Assembly (NCBI GenBank): GCA_903835685.1
Contig: CAILNX010000027.1
Coordinates: forward strand, 1-52,946
Direction: 5' to 3'
DNA length: 52,946 nucleotides
From: an uncultured delta proteobacterium
GTDB lineage: Bacteria > Desulfobacterota > Desulfovibrionia > Desulfovibrionales > Desulfovibrionaceae
The notes beneath the pieces were generated by a model. The model ran no database searches. It saw only the letters and a list, made by a program, of their open reading frames with translations, and was not told the origin of the DNA. A program made the position numbers and the translations under genes. Shown in pieces: positions 32,701-41,236 of the stretch. Within the stretch, counting starts at the first letter, position 1. Every line of letters begins with the position of its first letter.

Positions 32701-32811
32701 GTACTCGGCCACCCCGTGGGCCAGGATCATGGCCAAGGCCGGGCCGATGGCGCAGAGCACCAGGGCCTTCAAGGTCTTGCGCATGCTCCAGGCGGTGAAA
32801 AAAGGCGGCAT
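29755..32811 (-). CDS. Membrane hybrid histidine kinase (Cache-HAMP-PAS-PAS-HisKA-HATPase-REC)
   Basis: This 1018-aa protein has TM helices at about 12-35 and 285-310 enclosing a Cache sensor ([15 protein letters not shown] is the typical dCache segment), HAMP about 312-370, PAS about 385-500 and 510-630, HisKA with SHEIRTP near 640, HATPase about 760-870 with the usual GxGLGLAI box and a REC domain from about 895 with phospho-Asp near 942 (CVLMDIQMP). It should sense a small periplasmic ligand and relay phosphate internally. There is no Hpt or output domain, and no partner is adjacent. ATG 32811 has GGAG five bases upstream and is preferred to GTG 32817. Confidence 0.93.
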   Translation of the reverse strand: MPPFFTAWSMRKTLKALVLCAIGPALAMILAHGVAEYQRISQDVRDQSLSLARVLAHEQGQLALHTRLLLDTLARLPAVRAHDHESLEPLFAALLRDHPVYGNVFLLDSRGLITAAPFPGMRGRDMSDRKYFQDVLRSWSFSAGEFAVSRSTGEPAFHFASPVLDQAGNLAGVLGVAVRLDSLDAALDSPAFPKNMRLALLDHKGVRLHRFPSFHEERLRPGTQSPASIGGVMLASDQDFGQFDGQGSDGVPVSFGFARLRLAPGEAPFLVVSVSIPRPTLAGLLLAGPGLALILLLIAMALALVIVRLLGERTLGAGVDRLVEAAEGLASGDMSGRVGQVEARLEVAELGRVFDRMADQLQAREGLRAATEAELRTSEEQYRRVVETSLEGIWILDENHRATYVNQVLARTLGYAPEDLLGRPMADFIFPEDQAAHKERVLARQQGLDEVYERRLRTATGGDIWVLVSARAVLDGEGHFRGSFAMLTDISEKKARLDQLELLTRAVENALNGYSIVDQEGRFVYVNRAYLSMWGFGSAVEVLGAPLAEHCQDPGLADRIMAEARGTGRCLAEFTARRKDGSTFEVMLDAFSYTDSRGSLFFPASCWDVTQRRQSRQELVRAKEAAEAANRAKSEFLATMSHEIRTPLNGVLGMLQLLRITSRDAEQTEYVDTALNSARSLLRILSDILDLSRIEAGAMQMVSEPFVLEDVVSPVADVLGLEARKQGLTLTLNVEPGIPPLSGDSGRIRQILFNLVGNSLKYTDTGGVHLEVYRLPHCTRTGCACLHLAVIDTGIGIPAEKLDQVFGTFSQAEGALNRRYGGVGLGLAIVKRLVVLMGGSLTAVSEPGLGTEMHLTLPLALVEGDWTAALAPAQDTAQDTGQDTGQLGPPPPSGRRVLVVEDERINRFSMVSMLKKMGISCEMAENGREALDLLARERFDCVLMDIQMPVMDGLEAVALIRSGTAGCLDPAVPVVALTAYAMHGDKERFLSKGMNAYLPKPLDMGDLAQVLGRLLKPV

Positions 32812-32994
32812 GGCCACTCCGGGATTCAGGAAGCTTCGGCTCTATGCGTTTATCCTTATTCCCCCTCTGAGACAAGCGGATTCACAGAATATCGTGTATT
32901 CCATACTGCTTTGGTTCCTCCCCTCCCCTTTCCCTGGCGCCACCCGACCTTGCCCTGGCCTGAGCGGGCAGGACCGCCCAGGCGCGTTCTTTTT

Positions 32995-33028
32995 CGGGCC
33001 ATTTTTTGGGCCGGGCCCGCTCTTTTTT
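32995..33028 (+). terminator. Terminator- or attenuator-like hairpin in the mraZ leader
   Basis: CGGGCC (32995-33000) can pair with GGCCCG (33014-33019), followed by CTCTTTTTTTG. A smaller alternative stem GGGC-CGG-GCCC uses the same bases. No plus-strand gene precedes it, so it may lie within the dcw operon leader. Confidence 0.45.
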
Positions 33029-33061
33029 TGTTGCTTTATTTTTTCCTTGACCCTAAAGGAT

Positions 33062-33105
33062 GGGGGAAAGAGTGGTGGAAAGTGGGAAAAAGTAGAAATT
33101 GGTGG
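33062..33105 (+). promoter_or_regulatory. MraZ box array
   Basis: GGGG (33062), GTGG (33072), GTGG (33082), GTAG (33092) and GTGG (33102) are spaced exactly 10 bases apart immediately upstream of mraZ. MraZ is known to repress its own operon by binding such evenly spaced GTGG-type repeats. The last lies eight bases before the start codon, so it also overlaps the ribosome binding region. Confidence 0.8.
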
Positions 33106-33112
33106 TAGCCAC

Positions 33113-33577
33113 ATGAAGTTTCGTGGACACAGCCTGCGCAACCTGGACCCCAAGGGTCGTCTGCTCCTGCCCCAGGATTTCCGGGACCGCATCCTGGCCG
33201 ACTCGGATCAAACCGACTCGCTGGGACGGGTGGTCCTGACCATCCTGGACGACTGCGTGGTGGGCTTTACCGCCACCCAGTGGGCCTTGGTCGAGGCCGA
33301 GATGGACAAGATCAAGAACCCGAGCAAGAAGCTGCGCAATTTCCGCCGCAAATTTCTCTCCGGGGCCGAAGAGGCCCAGATCGACGCCCAGGGCCGGATC
33401 AAGCTGCCCCAGCACCTGCGCGAGTACGGGACCCTGGACCACGACGTGGTGGTGGCCGGGGTGGGCCAGTATTTCGAGATCTGGAACAAGGCCGAATTCG
33501 ACCGCATGCTGGACGGCCAGGACTTAGACGATGTTTCCGAGGAGCTGACGGCCGCCGGGGTGGATTTGCCCTTCTAA
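33113..33577 (+). CDS. mraZ: Transcriptional regulator MraZ
   Basis: The 154-aa product has two SpoVT/AbrB-like halves, each with the MraZ signature: LDPKGRLLLPQDFR (residues 11-24) and IDAQGRIKLPQHLR (about 88-101). MraZ forms a ring and binds GTGG-type repeats to control the division and cell-wall cluster. It is the first gene of the dcw cluster, with its own probable binding sites directly upstream. A 248-base gap with AT-rich inverted repeats separates it from rsmH. Confidence 0.95.
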   Translation: MKFRGHSLRNLDPKGRLLLPQDFRDRILADSDQTDSLGRVVLTILDDCVVGFTATQWALVEAEMDKIKNPSKKLRNFRRKFLSGAEEAQIDAQGRIKLPQHLREYGTLDHDVVVAGVGQYFEIWNKAEFDRMLDGQDLDDVSEELTAAGVDLPF

Positions 33578-33671
33578 GGCCGACCTCAGGGCGAGGCCTG
33601 ACCTCCACCCCAAGCCGGGAAGTCGCAACAAGGGCAAGGATCAAGAATAAGAAAGAGACAAGAAATGGCGC

Positions 33672-33712
33672 AAGAATAAGAAATAATTTATTATTTTAAA
33701 TTTCTTATTCTT
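33672..33712. repeat. AT-rich 13-bp perfect inverted repeat between mraZ and rsmH
   Basis: AAGAATAAGAAAT (33672-33684) is exactly complementary to ATTTCTTATTCTT (33700-33712). The centre is 15 bases of A/T. Flanking DNA holds further partial copies (CAAGAATAAG near 33640, TTCTTCATTCTTGCC near 33720-33734). In RNA it would form a long weak hairpin within the dcw operon. In DNA it may carry a secondary promoter. Confidence 0.6.
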
Positions 33713-33825
33713 TTCTTGTTCTTCATTCTTGCCGAACCGGGTTCGCGGACTTCACCCGGACACCGGGGGCAAGGATGGAACCAAGCGCGAATGTCCTTTG
33801 AAGGGACCGCGCCAGGAGTGAGGCC

Positions 33826-34878
33826 GTGGCCGAGGAATCCGAAACCAGGGGGACAGCGCACGTCCCGGTCCTTTTGCGCGAGACCCTGGAATTCCTGCGC
33901 GTGCGTCCCGGCGGCCGCTTTCTGGACGGAACCCTGGGCGCTGGCGGGCACACCCGGGCCATCCTGGAAGCCGGAGACGGCCAGACCCAGGTCCTGGGCC
34001 TGGACCGCGACCAGACCGCCCTGGCCCTGGCCGCCAAAAATTTAGGTCCCCTGGCTGAACGGGCCATTCTGCGACACCTCCCCTTCAGCCAGTTCGACAC
34101 GGCCCTGGCCGAGGCGGGCTGGGACTTTCTGGACGGGGCACTGGTGGACTTAGGCGTCAGCTCCATGCAGTTGGACACCCCGGAACGCGGGTTCAGCTTC
34201 ATCGCCGAGGGGCCGCTGGACATGCGCATGGACCAGAACGGCGGCTCAGGTGGCGGCGAGGCCCCGGCCCGGACCCTGGTGAACAAGGCCTCGCCCGACC
34301 GCTTGCGCGAGATCATCCGGGACCTGGGCCAGGACCCCATGGCCGGACGCATCGCCCGGGCCATCGAAAAGGCCAGGACGGACAAGGACATCGAGACCAC
34401 GGCCGAACTGGCGGCCATCGTGGAGCGGGCCTACCCGGCCAAATGGCGGCGGGAGTCCCGCAACCACCCGGCCACCCGCACCTTCCAGGCCCTGCGCATG
34501 GCCGTGAACAGCGAACTCTCCGAACTGGAGACCTTTTTGGACACAATCGGCGCGCATCTCGCCCCGGGCGGCCGCCTGGTGGTCATCTCCTTCCACTCCC
34601 TGGAGGACGGGATGGTCAAACATTTCCTGCGCAAGGCAGCCACGGGCTGCGTGTGCCCCCCACGCCAGCCCATGTGCACCTGCGAACACAAGCCGGTCTA
34701 CACCGTGCTGACCAAACGCCCGGTCATGGCCGACGAGGCCGAGCAGGCCCAAAACCCCCGCTCCCGCAGCGCCAAACTGCGGGCCGCCGAACGTTTAGGT
34801 GAAGGGGTGGGCGAAAATGCGGGAGAAACGGCCGAGGGCCAGGCCAAGGCCTGGAAGCGCAAGAGGCCCCGCCCATGA
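33826..34878 (+). CDS. rsmH: 16S rRNA m4C1402 methyltransferase RsmH
   Basis: The 350-aa SAM-dependent enzyme N4-methylates C1402 of 16S rRNA. Landmarks are HVPVLLRETLEFL at the start, the SAM-binding DGTLGAGGHTRAIL, DGALVDLGVSSMQLD with RGFSF following, and VVISFHSLEDGMVK with a Cys-rich CVCPPRQPMCTC near the end. The start is GTG at 33826, placed a normal distance before the conserved N-terminus; the AGGAG before it is about 7 bases away. Its stop overlaps the ftsL start. Confidence 0.95.
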   Translation: MAEESETRGTAHVPVLLRETLEFLRVRPGGRFLDGTLGAGGHTRAILEAGDGQTQVLGLDRDQTALALAAKNLGPLAERAILRHLPFSQFDTALAEAGWDFLDGALVDLGVSSMQLDTPERGFSFIAEGPLDMRMDQNGGSGGGEAPARTLVNKASPDRLREIIRDLGQDPMAGRIARAIEKARTDKDIETTAELAAIVERAYPAKWRRESRNHPATRTFQALRMAVNSELSELETFLDTIGAHLAPGGRLVVISFHSLEDGMVKHFLRKAATGCVCPPRQPMCTCEHKPVYTVLTKRPVMADEAEQAQNPRSRSAKLRAAERLGEGVGENAGETAEGQAKAWKRKRPRP

Positions 34879-35171
34879 TGCCTTCCAACACCAAGAAGGA
34901 GAACCGGGGCTTCAGCTTCCTGGTATTTGCCTCCATCTTCGGGTCCCTGGGCCTGGGCCTCATGTTGGTCTGGCTGAACATCGAGCGGGTGGACCTGGCT
35001 TATGAGGTGCGCACCCACCAGACCGAGCTGGACAAGAAGAATCAGTACATCACCAAATTGAACGTGGAACGGGACAATCTGATGGCCCCGGCCCGGCTCC
35101 GCGAGCTGGCCCGGGACCTGGACCTAGGCCCGGCCCAGCCCGGGCAGATCCGCCGGATCAAGGCCGAGTAG
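34875..35171 (+). CDS. ftsL: Cell division protein FtsL (FtsL-like)
   Basis: In this 98-aa bitopic protein a short cytoplasmic part is followed by a TM helix at about residues 14-35 and a periplasmic coiled coil (LAYEVRTHQTELDKKNQYITKL) ending with the LxxPARLRELA motif common to FtsL proteins. FtsL links FtsQ/FtsB to FtsW-FtsI in the divisome. Position between rsmH and ftsI is canonical. Two adjacent Met codons (34875, 34878) overlap the rsmH stop. No separate FtsB is seen in the window. Confidence 0.88.
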   Translation: MMPSNTKKENRGFSFLVFASIFGSLGLGLMLVWLNIERVDLAYEVRTHQTELDKKNQYITKLNVERDNLMAPARLRELARDLDLGPAQPGQIRRIKAE

Positions 35172-35186
35172 GAACGAGTCACAACC

Positions 35187-37241
35187 ATGGCCCTCTTAAG
35201 CGCACGACCCCGCAAGACCGAGAGCAACCGCCGTCAGGATCTCTCGCGCTCCATGCTGGTGGTGGTCATGGTCCTTTTGGGCCTGGCCTGGGTCGGGCTC
35301 TGGGCGCGGGGGGCCTGGGTGCAGTTGTTCATGGGCGCGGAGTTGAACCGCCTGGCCTCCAAGCAGTACCTGTCCGCCGAGTTCGAGCGCGGGGTGCGCG
35401 GCCGCATCCTGGACCGCAAGGGCCGGGTCCTGGCCTCCGGGGCCGAGTCCAAGTCCCTGTACGCCCGGCCCCTGGAAGTGGCCCATGTGGACTCCACCGC
35501 CCGCATCCTCTCCCGGCTCCTGGACCTGCCCGTGCCCGAGGTGATCAAGAAGCTGACCACCCGCAAGAATTTCGTGTGGATCAAGCGCCAGATGGAGGAC
35601 AAGGTGGCCGCCCGCATCGTGGAGGCCCACTTGCCCGGCCTGTACCTGACCACCGAGAGCGTGCGCCTCTATCCCAACGACCAACTGGCCGGGCAGTTGC
35701 TCGGGTTCGTGGGCCTGGACGACACCGGCCTGGAGGGCATGGAAAAGGCCTTCAACGACCGGTTGGCGGCCAAGAGCGCGGAGTTCGTGGTCCAGCGGGA
35801 CGCCTCGGGCCGCAAGCTCTATCTGGACGCCCAGGGCCAGGAGCTGGACACCCGGGGCCAGGACGTGACCCTGACCATCGACTCCCACATCCAGAACTCG
35901 GCCGAACAGGCCCTGGCCAAGGCCGTGACCCAGAACAACGGCAAGTGGGGCGTGGCCGTGGTGGCCGACGTGGAGACCGGGGACATCCTGGCCTGGGCCA
36001 ATTTCCCCTTCTTCAACCCCAACTCCTTCGGCAAGGTCAAGTCCGGGGCCTGGCGGGACCGCGCGGCCCTGAACACCTTTGAGCCCGGGTCCACCTTCAA
36101 GCCCATCCTGTTCGCCGCGGCCCTGCAGAACCAGGTCATCACCCCGTCCACCCTGTTTTTTTGCGAGAACGGCAAGTGGGAGACCCGGGGCCACACCATC
36201 CGGGACACCCACCCCCTGGGCTGGCTCACGGCCCGGGGCGTGCTGGTCCAGTCCAGCAACATCGGCAGCGCCAAGATCGGCCTGGAGCTGGGGGTCAAAC
36301 GCTACTACGACGCCCTGCGCCGCCTGGGCTTTGGCGAGCGGGCCGGACTGCCCACGCCCGGCGAGAGCCCGGGCATCCTGCGCGACCCCAAGAACTGGGC
36401 GGACATCGACCTGGCCACCGGGGCCTTCGGCCAGGGCATCGGCGTGACCACGGCCCAGATGACCCGGGCCTTTCTGTGCCTGGCCAACGGCGGGGTGATC
36501 AAGCAGCTCCGCCTGACCCTGGACCCGGCTGTGACCCCGGACGCGCCCCAGCGGGTGTTCGAGGAGAGCGTCACCGAGCAGGTCATGGAGATGATGACCG
36601 CAGTGGTGGAGGAGGACGGCACGGGCAAGCGGGCGCGCATTCCCGGGGTGCAGGTGGCGGGCAAGACCGGCACGGCCCAGAAGGCCATGCACAGCGGCGG
36701 GGGCTACGGCGAGGAGTACCTGGCCTCGTTCGTGGCCCTGGTCCCGGCGAAAAAGCCCAAGTATTTCTTCATGCTCCTGGTGGACGGACCCAAGCCCCAG
36801 TATTTGGGCGGCCTGGTGGCCGCCCCGGCCGTGCGGGACATCGCGGTGGAGACCCTGGCCTATTCCGGCATGGTGCCCGAAGGCCTGCAACTGGCGGCCA
36901 AGGCCCCGGCCCCGTCGAATACCCCGGGCGCGGCGGGCGCGGCCGCCACCTCCGAGACCAATCCAAATGGACAGGCCCAGGCCCAATCCCAGGCCGGTTC
37001 GGACCCCTCCCTGCCGGACCTCTTGCCCGTGAAACCCCTGCCCCCGGCAGGAAAAACCGTGCCCGACATGGCTGGACTGCCAGTGCGCCGGGCCGTGGAA
37101 GTTTTAGTGGAAAAGGGCATCGTCCCGGTCGTCAAGGGCCGGGGCATGGTGGTGGCCCGGCAGAAGCCCGGCCCCGGTGAACCCTGGCCCACGGGAGAAA
37201 ACGATGTTTTTATTCTCTGGCTGGCTGGACAGGCGGGATAG
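35187..37241 (+). CDS. ftsI: Peptidoglycan transpeptidase FtsI (PBP3) with C-terminal PASTA domain
   Basis: This 684-aa class B penicillin-binding protein has one TM helix (about 24-45), a dimerisation domain with RGRILDRKG and a transpeptidase domain with Ser302-x-x-Lys305 (PGSTFKP), Ser356-Ser-Asn358 and Lys493-Thr-Gly495 (AGKTGTAQ). It cross-links septal peptidoglycan together with FtsW. A Pro/Ala-rich linker (about 575-620) leads to a PASTA domain (VPDMAGLPVRRAVEVL). A C-terminal PASTA is usual for Spo VD/PBP2x-type proteins and also found in this lineage, but absent from E. coli FtsI. It follows ftsL by 15 bases. Confidence 0.95.
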   Translation: MALLSARPRKTESNRRQDLSRSMLVVVMVLLGLAWVGLWARGAWVQLFMGAELNRLASKQYLSAEFERGVRGRILDRKGRVLASGAESKSLYARPLEVAHVDSTARILSRLLDLPVPEVIKKLTTRKNFVWIKRQMEDKVAARIVEAHLPGLYLTTESVRLYPNDQLAGQLLGFVGLDDTGLEGMEKAFNDRLAAKSAEFVVQRDASGRKLYLDAQGQELDTRGQDVTLTIDSHIQNSAEQALAKAVTQNNGKWGVAVVADVETGDILAWANFPFFNPNSFGKVKSGAWRDRAALNTFEPGSTFKPILFAAALQNQVITPSTLFFCENGKWETRGHTIRDTHPLGWLTARGVLVQSSNIGSAKIGLELGVKRYYDALRRLGFGERAGLPTPGESPGILRDPKNWADIDLATGAFGQGIGVTTAQMTRAFLCLANGGVIKQLRLTLDPAVTPDAPQRVFEESVTEQVMEMMTAVVEEDGTGKRARIPGVQVAGKTGTAQKAMHSGGGYGEEYLASFVALVPAKKPKYFFMLLVDGPKPQYLGGLVAAPAVRDIAVETLAYSGMVPEGLQLAAKAPAPSNTPGAAGAAATSETNPNGQAQAQSQAGSDPSLPDLLPVKPLPPAGKTVPDMAGLPVRRAVEVLVEKGIVPVVKGRGMVVARQKPGPGEPWPTGENDVFILWLAGQAG

Positions 37242-37242
37242 G

Positions 37243-38742
37243 ATGGACGACTTTCTCACCAACGAGCAGGCTTACAACCGCCTTCTGGATCTGGTGGCCG
37301 GCGGTCTGGCCGTGCGCACCAACTCCTCCCTGGTCCGGGAGGGCGAGGTCTTCGTGGCCCTGCCTGGGACCACGTCCGGGAATGACGGCAGCGCGTACAT
37401 CCCGGACGCCGTGGCCCGGGGCGCGGCCTACGTCCTGGCCGGACCCGGCGCGGTCCTTCCCCCTCAAACCTCGTCCGACGGAGCCCCGGTCCGGCTCATC
37501 GCCCATCCGGACCCCCGCACGGCCCTGGGCGAGCTGGCCAATCGCCGCTTCGGCACCCGCGACCGGGCCATGAAGCTCCTGGCCATCACCGGGACCAACG
37601 GCAAGACCACCATCTCCTATCTGATCGAGCGCCTGCTGGCCGCTGCCGGGCTCAAGGCCGGGGTGGTGGGCACCATCTCCTACCGCTGGCCGGGCTTCTC
37701 CCTGGACGCGCCCCTGACCACCCCGGGCTGCTGGCAGTTGCACGAGCTGCTGGCCAACATGGCCCGGGCCGACGTGGACGTGGCGGTCATGGAGGTCTCC
37801 TCCCACGCCATCGACCAGCAGCGGGTGGCCGGCCTGGAGTTCCACACCGCCGTGCTCACCAACGTGACCCAGGACCATTTGGACTACCACGGGGACATGG
37901 AGACCTATTACGCGGTCAAGTCCCGGCTGTTCACCTGGGGCCAGGGACCCAAGCACAGCGTGCTCAACTGCGACGACCGCTACGGCCGCCGCCTGGTGCG
38001 GACCTTGGGACCCGGGGCCATGAGCTACGGCCTGGGCTCGGACTGCCTGGGCACCCACCCGGCCCTGAAAGGCGAACTCCTGTCCTGCGACAGCCGGGGC
38101 ATCAAGATGACCATGCGCCACGGGGAAAAGACCTTCCCGGTCTCCTCCCCCCTGGTGGGACGGCACAACGCCGAGAACCTCCTGGCCGCCGTGGGCGCGG
38201 GCCTGACGCTGGGCCTGGGCTGCCGCGAGTTCAAGTCCCTGGCCGACTTCTCCGGGGTTCCCGGCCGCCTGGAGCGGGTGGAGAACGACCGGGGCCTGTC
38301 CATCTTCGTGGACTACGCCCACACCCCGGACGCCCTGGCCAGCGTGCTCACCACCCTGCGCAACCTGGATTTCAAGCGCCTGATCACGGTCTTCGGGTGC
38401 GGGGGCAACCGGGATAAGGCCAAACGGCCGCTCATGGCCCAGGCCGTGGCCCGCATGTCCGACGTCTGCGTGCTGACCTCGGACAACCCCCGGTTCGAGA
38501 ACCCGGCGGACATCATCGAGGACGTGCGGCCGGGCCTGGCCACGGCCCGGGAGGCCCTGGTCATGGAGGACCGGGCCGAGGCCATTGACGCGGCGGTCAT
38601 GCTCATGCGGCCCGGGGACTGCCTGCTGGTGGCGGGCAAAGGGCACGAGACCTATCAGGAGATCAGCGGGGTGCGCCGTCCCTTCAGCGACGTGGAGCAG
38701 GTTCGCCTGGCCCTGGCCCGGCGCGGGGAGCGGCAGGCGTGA
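37243..38742 (+). CDS. murE: UDP-MurNAc-tripeptide synthetase MurE
   Basis: This 499-aa Mur ligase adds the third residue to UDP-MurNAc-L-Ala-D-Glu. It has the ATP loop GTNGKTT, the central-domain VMEVSSHAIDQQRV and the C-terminal substrate motif TSDNPRFENP. DNPR is the form that selects meso-diaminopimelate, so a Gram-negative-type peptide is expected. The start at 37243 lies one base after the ftsI stop; in-frame codons further upstream would run inside ftsI. Its stop overlaps the murF GTG. Confidence 0.96.
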   Translation: MDDFLTNEQAYNRLLDLVAGGLAVRTNSSLVREGEVFVALPGTTSGNDGSAYIPDAVARGAAYVLAGPGAVLPPQTSSDGAPVRLIAHPDPRTALGELANRRFGTRDRAMKLLAITGTNGKTTISYLIERLLAAAGLKAGVVGTISYRWPGFSLDAPLTTPGCWQLHELLANMARADVDVAVMEVSSHAIDQQRVAGLEFHTAVLTNVTQDHLDYHGDMETYYAVKSRLFTWGQGPKHSVLNCDDRYGRRLVRTLGPGAMSYGLGSDCLGTHPALKGELLSCDSRGIKMTMRHGEKTFPVSSPLVGRHNAENLLAAVGAGLTLGLGCREFKSLADFSGVPGRLERVENDRGLSIFVDYAHTPDALASVLTTLRNLDFKRLITVFGCGGNRDKAKRPLMAQAVARMSDVCVLTSDNPRFENPADIIEDVRPGLATAREALVMEDRAEAIDAAVMLMRPGDCLLVAGKGHETYQEISGVRRPFSDVEQVRLALARRGERQA

Positions 38743-40145
38743 GGCTCGGCCTGCACGACATATTGAACGCCGTGGACGGCCGCATGGACCCGGGCCATCC
38801 CAGGGCCAATCCGCTGTTCTTCGGGGTGGGCACGGACTCCCGGCTGGTCAAGCCCGGGGACCTGTTCGCCTGCATCCCGGGCGAGCGCGTGGACGGGCAT
38901 GATTTCGCGGCCCAGGCCCTGGCGGCCGGGGCTGTCGCGGTTCTGGCCCAGCGCGCCCTGCCCGGCATCGAGTCCCAGAAGATCATCCTGGTCCCGGACA
39001 CGGTGGCGGCCCTGGGACGGCTGGCCTCCTTCTGGCGGGAGCGGTGCGGGGCCGTGGTCGCGGCCGTGACCGGCTCGGCGGGCAAGACCACGGTCAAGGA
39101 GCTGCTGTTTGCGGCCGTGAGCGTCGAGAAAAGGGCCGCCCGCAATCCCGGGAATTTCAACAACCAGTTGGGCCTGCCCCTGTCCATGCTGGCCTGCGCC
39201 GGGGATGAGGACGTCTGGGTCATGGAGCTGGGCATCAGCCGCCCCGGGGACATGGAGGAGCTCTCAGCCATCGCCCGGCCGGACCTGGCCGTGATCACCA
39301 ACGCGACCACGGCCCATGCCGAGGGCCTGGGCGGACTCTCGGGCGTGGCCCGGGCCAAGGCCTCCCTTCTTTCCGCCCTGACGCCCAAGGGCCAGGGCCT
39401 GGTCTGCCGGGACTATCCCGAACTCTGGGAGGCGGCCCAGGCCGCGCTGCCCCGGGTGCGGGCCTTTTCCACTCAGGACGAGTCCTGCGAATTTTTCTGC
39501 CGCGCCCTGGGCCAGACGGAAGCCGGAGAAGGCCGCTATGAACTGAAACTTCCGGGTTTCCTGGCCGAGATCGAGCTGCCCCTGGCCGGGACCCATCTGG
39601 CCGAGAGCGTGGCCGCGGCAGCCGGAGCGGCCTGGCTCCTGGGCGTGTCCGGCCTGGGCATCGTCCGGGGACTGACCGTGGGACTGGCCCAGACAGCGGC
39701 CCTGGCCCGGCGCTTCTGCCCGCGCCGGATGGGCCAGACCCTGCTCATCGACGACACCTACAACGCCAACCCCCTGTCCATGGTCCGGGCCTGCCAGGCC
39801 GCCAGGGACCTGGCCAAGGACGGGCCGCTCATCCTGGTCCTGGGGGACATGCGCGAACTCGGGGAGCAGGCCGCCTCCGCCCACGAGGACCTGGGCCGGG
39901 CCGTGGCTCCCCTGGCTCCCTTGGCCGTGCTTCACCACGGGGAGTTCGCCGCCAGCATGCAGGCCGGGCTGGCCTCGGGCGGATACCAGGGCCACTTCGC
40001 CCGGGTGAACAGGCCCGAGGAATTTCTCGCGACCTTCCGGGGGCTGGCCCCGGCCAAGTCCACGGTGCTCTTCAAGGGCTCCCGGGGCCTGACCATGGAA
40101 CGTTTCCTGGACGCGCTCTGCGCCGAACTGGAGAGGGACGCCTGA
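38739..40145 (+). CDS. murF: UDP-MurNAc-tripeptide:D-Ala-D-Ala ligase MurF
   Basis: This 468-aa Mur ligase joins D-Ala-D-Ala to UDP-MurNAc-tripeptide. The ATP loop is [11 protein letters not shown] (about residues 109-119). [13 protein letters not shown] and the later [11 protein letters not shown] are MurF-specific. The start is GTG, overlapping the murE stop by 4 bases. Its own stop overlaps the mraY ATG by one base. No ddl gene accompanies it in the cluster, so D-Ala-D-Ala must be made from elsewhere. Confidence 0.96.
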   Translation: MRLGLHDILNAVDGRMDPGHPRANPLFFGVGTDSRLVKPGDLFACIPGERVDGHDFAAQALAAGAVAVLAQRALPGIESQKIILVPDTVAALGRLASFWRERCGAVVAAVTGSAGKTTVKELLFAAVSVEKRAARNPGNFNNQLGLPLSMLACAGDEDVWVMELGISRPGDMEELSAIARPDLAVITNATTAHAEGLGGLSGVARAKASLLSALTPKGQGLVCRDYPELWEAAQAALPRVRAFSTQDESCEFFCRALGQTEAGEGRYELKLPGFLAEIELPLAGTHLAESVAAAAGAAWLLGVSGLGIVRGLTVGLAQTAALARRFCPRRMGQTLLIDDTYNANPLSMVRACQAARDLAKDGPLILVLGDMRELGEQAASAHEDLGRAVAPLAPLAVLHHGEFAASMQAGLASGGYQGHFARVNRPEEFLATFRGLAPAKSTVLFKGSRGLTMERFLDALCAELERDA

Positions 40146-41221
40146 TGCTCTACCATCTCTTCTATTCCCTGGCCGACACCTTCTCCGTGTTCAACGTCTT
40201 TCGCTACATCACCTTTCGGTCGGTGCAGGCCCTGGTCACGGCGCTGATCCTGTCCATCTTCCTGGGTCCGGCCATGATCCGCTTCCTGGTGCGCCTGAAA
40301 TTCGGGCAGCACATCCTGGAGGAAGTGGCCGCGCACAAGGCCAAGGCCGGGACCCCGACCATGGGCGGCCTGCTCATTGCCGGGAGCGTGCTCATCAGTG
40401 TCCTTTTGTGGGGGGATCTGCGCAACCACTACCTCTGGCTGACCATCCTGGTCTTTGCCGGGTTCGGGGCCGTGGGGCTCATCGACGACTACATCAAGGT
40501 GGTGCGCAAGAACAACAAGGGGCTCTCGGCCCGGGCCAAATTCTGGGGCCAGGTGGCGGTCGCCCTGCTGGCCATCGGGCTGTTGTTCCTGGAGCCGGCC
40601 TATTCCACCAAGCTCTACGTGCCCTTTTTCAAGGTCCTGACCCCGGACCTGGGCTGGTTCTACATCCCCTTTGCCGTGCTGGTCCTGGTGGGCTCGTCCA
40701 ACGGGGTGAACCTGACCGACGGCCTGGACGGCCTGGCCATCGGGACCACCGTGGTGGCCTCGGGGTGCATGGCCGTGTTCATCTACGTGGCCGGGCACGC
40801 GGCCCTGGCCAAGTACCTGTTCGTGGCCTCGGTGCCCGGGGTGGGCGAGGTCACGGTGTTCTGCGGGGCCTTGATCGGCGCGGGCCTGGGCTTTCTCTGG
40901 TACAACGCCCACCCGGCCCAGATGTTCATGGGCGACGTGGGCTCGCTGTCCCTGGGCGGAGCTCTCGGGTTCATCTCGGTCCTGTCCAAGCAGGAATTGC
41001 TCCTGGCCGTCGTGGGCGGGGTGTTCGTGTTCGAGACCCTGTCCGTGGTTCTCCAGGTGGGCTATTTCAAGTTTTCCGGCGGCAAACGCATCTTCCGCAT
41101 GGCCCCCCTGCACCATCATTTCGAGCTCAAAGGCATACCGGAGTCGAAAATCATCATCCGGTTCTGGATATTGTCCATCCTCATGGCGCTGATGGCCCTG
41201 TCCACGCTCAAGTTGCGGTAG
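40145..41221 (+). CDS. mraY: Phospho-MurNAc-pentapeptide transferase MraY
   Basis: This 358-aa enzyme has about ten TM helices. It transfers phospho-MurNAc-pentapeptide to undecaprenyl phosphate, giving lipid I. Signature motifs are KAGTPTMGG, the Asp pair in [21 protein letters not shown] and [12 protein letters not shown], plus [11 protein letters not shown] at the C-terminus. All catalytic Asp residues and the His motif are present. It overlaps the murF stop and is followed 15 bases later by murD. Confidence 0.97.
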   Translation: MLYHLFYSLADTFSVFNVFRYITFRSVQALVTALILSIFLGPAMIRFLVRLKFGQHILEEVAAHKAKAGTPTMGGLLIAGSVLISVLLWGDLRNHYLWLTILVFAGFGAVGLIDDYIKVVRKNNKGLSARAKFWGQVAVALLAIGLLFLEPAYSTKLYVPFFKVLTPDLGWFYIPFAVLVLVGSSNGVNLTDGLDGLAIGTTVVASGCMAVFIYVAGHAALAKYLFVASVPGVGEVTVFCGALIGAGLGFLWYNAHPAQMFMGDVGSLSLGGALGFISVLSKQELLLAVVGGVFVFETLSVVLQVGYFKFSGGKRIFRMAPLHHHFELKGIPESKIIIRFWILSILMALMALSTLKLR

Positions 41222-41236
41222 AAAGGCGCGAAAATA

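Noticed and set aside
30250-33108. A 952-residue plus-strand frame opposite the second hybrid kinase
   Set aside because: It is antisense to a gene with complete kinase motifs, has Gly/Gln/His-rich composition typical of high-GC shadow frames, and no ribosome binding site.
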